The notes under the pieces are model-generated. The model was not told where the DNA came from and searched no databases. It was given only the letters and a program-made list of their open reading frames with translations. A stretch of 64,000 nucleotides of DNA, taken from NCBI RefSeq assembly GCF_000003815.2, contig NC_049991.1, forward strand, positions 21,748,200 to 21,812,199. The letters run 5' to 3'. The translations under genes and the position numbers were made by a program. The stretch comes from Branchiostoma floridae (Eukaryota > Chordata > Leptocardii > Amphioxiformes > Branchiostomatidae). Of this stretch, positions 24,101 to 36,100 are shown in pieces (position 1 is the stretch's first letter; every line of letters starts with the position of its first letter).

Positions 24101-27100
24101 CCTCAATGGCTTTCACTTTTATTCTACAGAGAACATAGTTTTCAAAGTACATTCTATGAGTCTTTGACATGTTGACAGCTTTTGGTTCAAAAACGAGACC
24201 TGAAATGGAAATTTGACTCCATCAAAATCATCACATGAACAATTCAAAAACATTTGCAAAATACTGACAAATTTCCAGACCTTCTTCTGGCCAGTTTTTC
24301 TGCCACTTGTGCCTTGAGCAGCGCCCCCTGTTGGGAGGGAAGTGACCTGCACATCAACACCAGAAGCTGCCTTGTCTGGGGAAAAACAAACAAATAAATG
24401 GGATTAATTTTATCCAAATGGTTGAAAAATAAAGTAAGAAAACCAAAAATATTCAAACATCCCACATGCCAATTCTATTTATGATTTGTCATTAGAGACA
24501 ATGATTTAAATATAACGCAGGTCAAATAAACCTGAGTATTTTGCAAATGTTTATGAATTGTTCATGTGATGATTTAAATGGAGTTAAATTTCTTGCTCTG
24601 ATAAACCAGCAGAGTGGGCTGGAATCTTCTAACTGCCTCATGCGTCGCACGACGTGGGAGCCACTAAGTCTAAGTCTAAGTCTAATAAACCAGCAATGAC
24701 GTACCTATCTTATCATGCTAAGTGAATTTTTAATGAATTTATTGGACAATCTTAAAGTATATAATGTTTTTTAAATTACTTGTACTAAGTTTTAAACAAT
24801 CTTGTAATGACAAACTTGTATTGCTGTAATTGTACACACCTACACAATTCAGGCTTACAGTATGTGCCTGCCAAGTGGTGTTTTAATAAAGTTCAAAGTT
24901 CAAAGAAGCTTTACCTCCTGTGGTAGTTTTTCCATGATCTCCACATCCCCCATGTTGAACCCCAAGGCTGTCGGCTCCAGCGCTGCAGTTACAATCATAT
25001 CAAACAGGGGGCTCTTCCAAACAGTGTCTGGAACAATCTGAGGAAAAACCACAACATATGCAAATATTTGTAAGCCCTGGATAGGGGTTGCCTGTGAAAA
25101 TCTCACAATAGACTCGCCTATTCAGTCATACAAATGAGATTTGTAAGAAAAAACACCTATTTGTTGATAGTAATGCTTATAGAAGAGTAGGGGTAATCCA
25201 GTGTGCTTGCCCAAAAACTCCCCGCTACTAGCAACTCGAAAAAGCGCCATGCTTCACCTCAAGTAACATTGCTTTACGTTTCTTTACTTACAGCGAAGCT
25301 CAAAGCTAAGCCTGGTTACTACTATAACTTATAAGTCTCTAGATTCTGACTCATGTTCAGTTCCGTGCCCTCCTACCTTACAGGCCTCCTGTGCAAACAT
25401 GGCGTGAAGAAGTCCATGATGACAGTGAACTTTCCTCAGTTGTACTCCTTCATTTTTAAAGTTGTTTCCCAATGAAGGCAATCATTTTTGGCCATACTTT
25501 TTTTCATTCGCACACTTGCATCAGTTTGAGGGTTTCCAGAGGCTATCATTCATATAATCATGTCACAAAATTTTAAAAGATTAATTCTGACTAATACGTA
25601 CCTTGCAGGTCTCCTGTGGGAACATGCCCAGCAGGACTGTGAAGAAGTCCATGATGCGTACGATGACCGTGCACTTCCCGTAGTTGTACTCCTCTGTTTC
25701 CCGCGGGGTGAACAGCGCCGCCGCAGATCCGCCCAAACGGAAGCACCGCGCCGCAGCATCGATGTCTGTCAGCGCCAGCTTCGACAGGAAAAACTCCAGC
25801 GCTGTGAACAGCTGGCTGGGCTTCTTGCCTGATCCTGAGTTTCAAACATAACATTTAGATTACATTACTTACTTTCTTTATGTCGTACAAAACTATAAAA
25901 CACAAAATAGTACATTTCTCAATACAACCTCAACTACAGGTTCTTAAAATCCAAAATCTTCTGGATACGTTTTGAAAATGGTCTGACAAAAGACAAAGAT
26001 AAATGTTTGGTCTTCAAAACTTTTCCAATTGCTTGTGTAACTTTTTAATTAAGTATCATATCAGTAATACCTGCATATCAGACCTTCATCAACAAACTTT
26101 TATACTTCATAGTTCATAATTCTGACATAATGCACCCAACTGCTGAAGATGCCTTGATATGTTTTCTGGACAGATGTGCAAAATTCAGGCATGCATTGAT
26201 ATTGTATGTGAAATAAAGATTTTGAGGCCTAAACTCAAGAAAAAACACATCTAACACAGCCCTACCTGACAGCACATCTGAAGGGGACAGCAGGCGCTGT
26301 CCCAATGCCCAGCAGAAGCTGTCCAAGGCAGCCAGCAGGAGGTCAAACCAGGACACTGCTGTCCTCACAGTAAAGGTGCTGTCCATGGTGCTGACGGTTG
26401 GGTACTTCCTAATGCCTGACTTGTGGCCGGACTTCCCTCCCCCTCCTTCAAACCTGGGAAAAATATATAAATGTATATATACTGAACGACATCTTGCAAC
26501 GTCCAACCCTTGCATGACGGGAAACATCGGACCCCTCCCTCAAACCTGGGTAAATAGATAAATATATCTATATAACTTGTGTCCAGTGATGATGGAAGCA
26601 GCTGTCCTTTGTGCTGACTGTCTAGTGCTTCTTAAGGCCTTCTTAATTCCCTCCCCCTCCCTCAAACCTGAGAGAAAGCAGTCATAAATGTACTTGTGCA
26701 AATGAAACAGAAACGCTGGAATCAGCTGTCCCTGGTACTGATTGCTTGGTGCTGCTTAAAATCTGCAATGAACCTTTGAACCATATAATGTAAAAACTAC
26801 TATTCATTGGAAATGAAGGTACAAGAATGTTGTTTACTGCCTTCCATTGTACTGTACTGTATATTTCATTCAATGCCCTAAAATGAATCATAATGAAGCC
26901 AATGTGGCCTGATACAAAACCAGAAGGCAAGGAAGCTGTTAACTGATTCACAATACGGTCCCTTACCTTGTGACAAAGAAGTCTGGTCCAGCCTCCTTCA
27001 GTCGTTCCTTCATCCACGCCCCCGGAGACGGTTTCCCCGGCAACAGCGGGAGGAAGCTGCAGACGAGGAGCATGCAGCGATGGCGGCACTCGGTCTGCGG

Positions 27101-30100
27101 ACGGCCACACTCGAGCAGCAGCCAGGTCACAAGGTCAGACAGCACGGGGGCACGCTCACGGTCAAATCCCCTGCAGGAAACAACATGGCATTACACGGGG
27201 TGGGGAGGGGGGCGTTAGTCAGGGTGGGGAGGGGGGGCATTAGTCAGGGTGGGGAGGGGGGCGTTAGACGGAGTGGGGAGGGGGGCGGTCGCACTCAGGC
27301 AGCAGCCAGGTCACGAGGTCAGAGGGCACACTCGCGGTCAAACCCCCTGTGGGAACATCCACCAACAGTCTCATCAGGTGAGTAAGGTTTTCATTGGATC
27401 ACAAAGTGGGTCACGTGGTGCAACAGTAGGGGGTTGAACCCATAACCCAGAGCTTCTGGGTTCAAATCTGTTGATATGGCCTTCGGAAAGGCACACAACT
27501 TTCCTCTCTTCACTCATGTGAAAATGAGTACTTAGCTTTGGTTAGGGCTAGCTTTGTATGTAACATTTTAAGTTGTCTGAATCTGTAAAACTGTCACATT
27601 ACGAGACGGTAAGAAGTTGGAAACAGATGTTCTTTAAATGCCAAGATTAATTGTTGGCAAAGCCACAATCATCTTTCTTTCTGTAGTCCTTTATTTCAGG
27701 TACACAACCCATATCATCACATAGACATGAACACTTGAAACATATCCTTGATCTTTACCTGGGGACCCTCCTGACTTTGCTGCTCTTGTTCAGCAGGTCT
27801 GCCTTGGTGGTGACGATCCTGTCCAGGTGAGTCAGCACGGCCACACACTGAGCCTGCGTACCCAGCGACTTCTCATCATGGTGAGCCAGCGCAAGGCTCT
27901 CTACAAACGTCACCAGCAGCTCAAAAGTGAACATGTCCACCTGAGACTCCTCCTCCCTGTGGGGCCAGAGGGTATAGGATGTGAGATACAACAGGTCAGG
28001 GCAAAGTTTAAAGGAAACTCCAATGTGAACATGTCCACCTGCAACTCCTCTCCTCTGTGGGGTGAGAAGTCATAAGCTACAAAAGGGCAAAGGTCAAGGG
28101 TACAACCAATGAGATTCATCCACCCTGTGGGGTGAAAGGTCAAATGTCATAAGTTTCAGAAGGTCAGGGCAAAGTTCACAGGAAACTCAAACGTGAACAT
28201 GTCCACCTGCAACTCCTTCCTATGGGGTGAGAGATTAAAGGTCAAAGGGAAGATCAAGCGAATATCAAATGTAAATGTATCCACCTTACACTACTCCTCC
28301 TTGTGGACTGAAAGGTTGAAATTAAAAAGTTACAGGTCAGGAATATCCTGTATCACAGCCATGTCTTGTGACACTTGTCCCTGTCAGGCAAAAGGACTAC
28401 TAACTCCAGACAAATAAGCAAGGAAATTTCTAACACTTTAGTCTGTTTCTAACACCTAAAGTTTCCGCCTGCTTAGGGTTGGGTTGGGTGGGAGGTTACA
28501 GTTGGGGTTGGGTTTGGTCAGGATGGGGGTTAGGGGTAAGGGTTTTCTCACCTGAAGTCCCTGTAGATACTGTTAAACCCCAGTGCAGCCCCAAGCCGGT
28601 TGAAGGGGTTGGGGTGTGGGGCCAGGTTAGTTAGGGATGTGTTGGGGGTTAGGGGTAAGGGTTTTCTCACCTGAAGTCCCTGTAGATACTCTAAAACTCC
28701 AGAGCAGCCCCTAGCCTGTTGAAGGGGTTTGGGTGCAGGGCCAGGCTGGTTAGGGATGGAATGGGGGTTAGGGGTAACTAAAGGTTTTCTCACCTGAAGT
28801 CCCTGTAGATACTGTTAAACCCCAGCGCAGCCCCCAGCCGGTTGAAGGGGTTGGGGTGCAGGGCCAGGCTGTACAGGCGCTTCAGCAGGGACTTGATGTT
28901 GATGGGGCTTTTCTCCAGTTGCTGTAAAGAAGCAAAGAGCAATCAATCACAAGCTACAACAATGCTGCCAGCTGCTGTCCATGGTGCTGATAATTATGCT
29001 GTTGGTAATGCCTGACTTGTGTGCAGCTGTCCCCTCCTGCCTTTAAACCTGTTAGTTAGAGACTGGTCATACATTATTACTGTAACTAGGGGTGTACTGG
29101 TACAAAACCATTTTTTCTTGTTGGACCGGTCCAGAAAATAACAGACCTCTCACAACAACAACAAGAATTATTTTGGATGTGAAGAAGTGTGTGGTGGCAG
29201 TTCAGAATCTAATCTTGGCTATCAGTCTCAGACTAGTATTATTTACATTTTATTACTTCAATGATCTCACACTACTTGTCCCTCCACTGAGAGCCTTTCA
29301 GCTAAACACTAGGTTTTCCTCTAACTAATATATCTACACTAATTAATTGTGTTATCTGCATGCGATGGAGAATAGAACAAACAGTTGTACATGATGAAGC
29401 ATTTCTTCCACCCTACCTTTGGAGACGTCTGTTTGATGGACCACTGCAGAAACTCCCTTACACAGCGGGAGCTGAAGTCCCGCAGAGCCGTGTCTGTGGG
29501 GTGCACCAGACCATCCTGTAAGGAAGACACAAAATACAAACATCAAACAACTGGTCAGAAACAGCTCAACATCAGCTCAGCAGACTTGGACAAAATGCTG
29601 CTTAAAAGATGGTCATAGCTGATATATATAAACCCCTTGCCCTGTCCTGGATAGTTGAACAAAGCTTTTTTTATACAGGTATACAGGTAAATAATGACAA
29701 ACTTACTGCATAAATTACAAAACTGATGAAACTAATTCACAGACATCAGTAATTTCAAATAGAGAGGATTGCTTGCTGGAAAGGGTTTGATCGAAAAGAA
29801 GTTTTTACAGACCATGATGGCGTCCAGAAGTGCGACGGTCTCGTCACTCTCGTACTTCCTGTTGTTGGTCAGCCAGTGGATCAGTTGCAGCATCAGGGGC
29901 TCAAACAGTTGCCTAGCAACCTGACAAACAACAACAGGGGTCACACAGTTGCCTGGCAACCTGACAAACAGCAAATAGGGGTCAACTGTTTCCTAGCAGT
30001 ATTTTGATTCAAACTAAAGATGCTCTGTGCCATAGTGATGGGCCTTCGCAACTTGTTGAGGTCAAGCGGAAAACCTTGACCTTTGACCTACCTGTTCCAC

Positions 30101-33100
30101 ATCGCAGGCCAGCTGCATCAGGACAGGGAACACCTTCTTGTACAGTCTGGTCATCGGGTTCTTAGCCTGTGTCTCCCCAGGTTGTTGTGCTCCCTGCCCC
30201 ACCATGTACAGCACTAGGGAGTGGAGCAGCTCACAGGCTGCTACCTGCAATCACAATGGACATGAATGGGTTAATATCAACAACTGTATGTTAGTTTTGA
30301 TACAATTAAAAACATGCCCTTTACTTAGTCTAGCATTGACTTTCTACAATGGTTGTTTTCTAACAGTAATGGTTGTTTTTAAGCAGTACATACATATTGT
30401 TGCTACACAGTTGCCGGGGACTGGACACATCCCTTCATGGTGATTATGTTACTAAATGCTTGCTTATTTTACACTGTAGATTACACATATGGTAGCAAAT
30501 GAAACTTGCTGGCGTTTGGGCCAACCCTCCATCCTTTGCTAGAAGGACTGTGCATAAGAGAGTCAGAGCCTACCTTGGTCTGTCTGTCGCTTGAGGTGGT
30601 GGCAAGCTCACAGATTCTGGGCAGGAACGGGTCTGGAAAAGTAAAGTAAGATAGGAAAAAAGTAACAGTGGTAATTTAGCTTGTTTTATAACTGGTGCCT
30701 TAATCTGGTTCTTGTTCTTGCTTATTGTAAACAACTACATGTATGTGTAATATCCTATGCAATGTCAAAAGACTCTTGACCTCATCATCCTTTCAACTCT
30801 TCAAACAGCCAAATGTTTACTAGTTAAATGAAGGTTGAAAATGATGATAAGAGTGGCTACATGTTAGTACATTTAGAATAAACAACAAAATTTTGATCTT
30901 TGTGCATCTGCTGTGATATATTCAATACTGATGTCAAAATATCTTCTTTTAGATTGTAGGGGGATGCAGAACTACAGAGTGAGACATTAAAGGTGATATC
31001 CTCACCCAGGCACACGGTGGGCTTCATGTCCATGAAGGGAACAGCAAACTGCAGGTGCGTCTGCGTGTCCCAGGCTACGGCACGTTTAGCCAGGTCCTCG
31101 GCTGTAAGGCCTGTCACCAGGCAGGCGTTAGTGTGGCCACCCAAGGAGCCTAGGAACCGGACTATCCTCAGTCTGGCTTTCACCAGGTCACTCTCCTGGG
31201 CCTTAGAACAACAACAACACATAAATAACAACAACAAGATCAGCTGGTCTGGTCTCCCAAGGAGCCCTGGAACCAGACTATCCTCAGCCTCGCTTTCACT
31301 TGATCACTTTCCTGTGCCTTTGAACAACAAATCATATAATTGTCTGTCATGTGAGTAAATTGCGCTTATAGCAGCCCTCCCAACATCAACCTGACCCGAG
31401 GTTTGAAGACTTAGACTTTTATAGACTGTAGTCTTGCATACTTTGCATTCATTCATTCATTGGTAGGTTTAGATTGTAGCCGTATGTCTGTACTCACCTG
31501 GTTCCCTTCTGCAGCTGCCTTGAGGAGTTTGACAGGAATCTTCCTCTTCCCTCGTGTGGAGGAGGTTGCGGTCAGGGATACGGTCTGGAACCCATCACCA
31601 CTGCTGTCTGTGCCAGGGTGGGAGTACTAGCATTAGTTTAAGCTGTACCTGTCTGTCTGTGGAGGAGGCTGCAGTCAGGGATACGGTCTGGAAACCATCA
31701 CCACTGCTATCTGAACCTGGGTGGGGGTGCTAGCATTAAAGCTGGTCTGTTTGGGTTTTATCATTTGGGCCAATTCCTACACTTTATACTCTTGTGATAA
31801 CGATAATGTAGATTATCAAATAATGATGGGATGACTCTCTGTGATGGTCATCATCATCATCATCCATCATCATTGTCGTCTTCATCATCAGGGGTTTTTC
31901 TAGAAAAAATGAACAAGAGGGAGCACACATAGGCGAGGGAGCGAAGCGACCAAGCGGGGGGGTAGGGTGGAAGGGGGGGTGCCCGCCCCCTTCCAGGGTA
32001 CGGAGCTTTTGAAAAATTGAAGTAAAAATTGGTCACTCTGAGGTTATTTTTACCACCATTGTACGGTGCAGAGCTTTTGAAAATTTGCTGTAAAACTGAT
32101 TATTCTGAGGCTTTACGACGGACCAGTATGGTAACTCAGTTAACTGAAAAAGGACAAGATGCAGAACATTACAGACTCTAAAGTACAGTGAATGCATTAA
32201 ATAGAAGTGAATACAAAAAATGTGCTTTGGAAGCCTGCTGGAAGAACACATGAACAAGAAACATCTTTATTACCACTACAGATATCATTTAGGTTAAATA
32301 CATCCAAGGCTGATGTACACTGATGTATGGGCAACTTTAACTTTAACTTTACCCTTTAACATCCAAGGCAATTACTTAAGATGGCACTCTACAGTTATCA
32401 CTAAGGTATAAAAACATCCAATGTTAAAATGGTACTATAGGCAAGCTATCATGCAGGTTACAAAGCAACCAAGGTGGCAATGCCCTTCTAACTTACTGTT
32501 ACTTAATGGGCTAAAAGGTTTCTTAATAAAGGAATAAATGAAGTAGCCAACAGAACTCCAAACGAAAGTCCATTTCTGCTCAGGTAGTAATCAGACCAAC
32601 AAGCGCCTGTTCCTGAGACTACCCCAGCGAGCCACTGCCTTGTCGAAGTCAAAACTGTCCATGGCAGGCCCCATGATGCTGATTCGGAGCAGGTGGTTGA
32701 GGTTGGCGGTGGTCAGGGTGGACCTCAGCCTTGTCTTCACCCTTTTCAGGGTGGAGAAGGCCCTCTCGCAGTCGGCTGTGTGGACAGGGATTACAACCAT
32801 CCTTGCATACAGGGATGCAATGTTGGGGTACTGGCATGCCAGTGTTGGGTTGGCAGACAGCACCTGGCACATCTCTTTGGGCGTCTTCTGGCGGTAACTG
32901 CCCAGGTGCTGCCTGAAGGCGATCCACTCATCCCTGATGGCGTGGCTGTCGATGGGATAGGGCTCTTCATTGTAAAAGGCGGTCAGCTTCTCGATCTCTG
33001 GCCACCCATATCCTCCTGGCATTGGGGTTTTCAGGTTGGCAGGATCCAAGACCCCAAATGCTGACAACAGCTCAGTCTGGGGGAATCGCTCCTCCAGATT

Positions 33101-36100
33101 CTCCAGCAGGTTGTCTATGAATTGCCTACGAACACTGCTGAACTCTTGACGATCCCGCTCAGAGACCAGGATGTCCAGGCCATCCAGTCGTCCCCCTGGA
33201 CCCAGCTCCTCATCTAGTTTGGAAAGCCTCAACTCCTCTAGTGGCTGATCCCTGGCCTTGCGTACCACGTCCTTCTTCCTGTCCACTGTGTTGTGGATCT
33301 CTGTGAGGTCTAGGCGTTTCTGCTGAAAGCACTTGCTGAGGGCTGACATGTGAGGAAGGACATCACACAGCAGGTAGAGGGTTGCTATGGTCTTATACGT
33401 CCGGAGCCAGCTCCAGAGACCGTTGGCCGCAGCAACCCCCTTATTCATTTCCTGATTAAGGTGAACCAGGACACTGGGTAGGGACTTGTAAAGCGCATCT
33501 GTTGCAGCGTCATGTGACAGCCACCTGACATCCTTTGGCTGCTTTAGTTTCAGCTCCATCTCCTGGAGGATTTTCTGTAGGAAAAGATGCATTGTAATAA
33601 AAAAATTAATAAATGATGAGCAAATGCTTTTAGAATATTGCAAAAAGAGAATTGCTCACTCATCAACTTATAAGTTATATGGCTGTTTTAGAAATTATGA
33701 ATGTAAATTTGAATGACTTTGTGAACTTAATTAGCCAGAATTAGCTTCATTTTATTAAGGTGACACTCGGTTTGATGTTGCTTTGCTTTATAAGACACCA
33801 TTATTCATATATAAACACTGCATACCTGTATCTCTTTCAGGCCTTCTGAACGCACAGCACTGCCATAATAGTACAGGAACAGGCTCATCAGGTTTGGCTT
33901 GAAGACGTCGCCGATGAACTTCACCTTGTTCCCTGCTTGCCCGACGGCAAGGGCAAGTCTGTGTGCAATGCAGTGGATGCTTACAATCCTTGCATTTTCC
34001 TCCTTGAGCTGTGTGGCAACACCACTTCGGTTTCCTGTGGAGGAAATAAGACACATTTTCCCATTTAATTGGTGAATAGTGCCAGTGCACGTGAGTAGTA
34101 GCAAGTAACAAATGTAGCAATGAATGATTATACATACAGCACTTAATAACAAGAAAGCATTTAATGATTGGTAACTCACCTATCATACAAGCTGCCCCAT
34201 CGGAGCCAAACCCTGCCACCTTCTGAATGGACAGGTCCTTCTGCTCAAGGTACTGGCTGAGGGCAGCTTTGATTGTGTTGGCTTTTCCATCCTTTAAGGC
34301 GATGACCTTCATGAAGTGGGCCTGGAACTCGCCATGACCATCAATGCACCTGGAACAGTCAGTAGACTATGATCAGTTATAACAAATATAGAGCAGTCAG
34401 TAGACTATGATCAGTTACAACAAATATAGAGTGATACCAGTGGCATTATATGTACATGTAACACACTACACATTACATATTAAGTAATTCACATTAATTT
34501 CACATACCTGCAGTACAGTACCAACTCATTTGTGGTGGAGATGTCTACTGTCTCATCACACATCAGTCCCAGGAATGGGCTGCCTTTGATGGTGTTCAGC
34601 TGGTCTTCTTCCAGTTGAGTGCCCAGCACAGCGAGGAACTCATCCACCACTGTGCTGCTGGTATAGGTTGCATTACCAGCAACATTCAGCCGGTTGAACA
34701 CGTCACAACCTGTCATGAGAGCCATGTGAAAGGGCATGATTAGCAGTGTAATATACTTAACTAGCAGTGTTTACATGAAAACAAAGTACTTTCTGAGGCA
34801 CAAGAAATGAAATACTTCTTACCTAACTCTGTGGAGGCAAACTTGACCAAGTCTTTGAAGTTGGTGTGGTGGGGTATCTCCTTCTTGGCCAGGTGGTAGA
34901 CCACCTTGAGAGCTGCCTTGACAGCTTCGCGGTTGAGGGAAACCTGAAGTGGAAGATCAGCAGAGGAAAACAACTCAAATGAGAAAAACCAATGAGGCAT
35001 GTGCAAGAAGATAAATCACATTTTGAGATTTTTGAGCATTTAAATCATTAATGGACAGCACTTACATTCACTGCCATTGCCTGGCGAATGCCTCCATTCA
35101 CCTCAGCAGCAATACGGGCAGTGTCCAAGGCCACTGCTTTCTTGTGTTGTTCTGACCTGTGGTGGTCCCAGACCTTGTCAGTCCTCAGGCTAGTGCTGGG
35201 GATACGGCTCCAGATGTATTCACCGTTTTTTTGGCGCATGTTGTGCCGCTTGCAAACGCGGCACATCAGCCCAGTGTAGTCGTTGACGGGGTAGAGCCAG
35301 TCAAACATCGTCTCCCACTTCTCCTGGTACCCAACCAGGTGTCCTCCGTTCTTCTTCTTCTTCTCCTTCTTCCTTCATTTCATATTTGTATAATAAAATA
35401 AAAAAAGAAATTAAACCTTTTAAAATATATGCCCCGGAGCTTATTGTAAGTACATACAGTTTTTGGTAGATATAATGACAGTGAATACAAAGATATTACT
35501 AAGAAGCGACTTAGACACAGTGAGTATATCAGGAGTGCAGGAGGTGAAAACACAAAAAATGGGTATAGCTTCCCTGTAAACTTGGGGTCTCAGTTTACTT
35601 TGTCAACATTGAAAAATAAAATGACAACCTGTCTGCAATTATACTTGACTGAAATTCTAATACATCATGCTTCAATCTGAAATAACACACATTAAATTCT
35701 AATTCCTTATGACACAAATTGAAATGCACCATGATTGAAATCGAAATTTACAATTCAAATTCACTTAAACCAAACTTATAAGGAATTAAACATTTTATTA
35801 AGTTATCTGGTATTTTATTGTTCCAGAGCATGGTAGAGTTAGTTGTTCAAAAAGAAAGGAAAATTCTGAAAGGAAATTAGAAAAAAACGTAATGAAAATA
35901 TCAAATCATAAAAGGAACTTGGAAAAAGTTTTTTAAAAAATCAAATAGACGTTTAAATTAAAAGAAATAAAAACTCTGTAACGTTTCATGTCCCCCCCAA
36001 AAAAAGTTTTTGAAAAATAAATACATACTTGAACTGTTCCAGGAACTGTGCCCTTTTCTTGTTCTGTTCTTCCAAGGAACACTCCTGCTCCTGCTCCTCC

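Noticed and set aside
27411..27560. tRNA gene
   Set aside because: A B-box-like element is present but no cloverleaf or convincing A box; SINE-like remnant is more likely.
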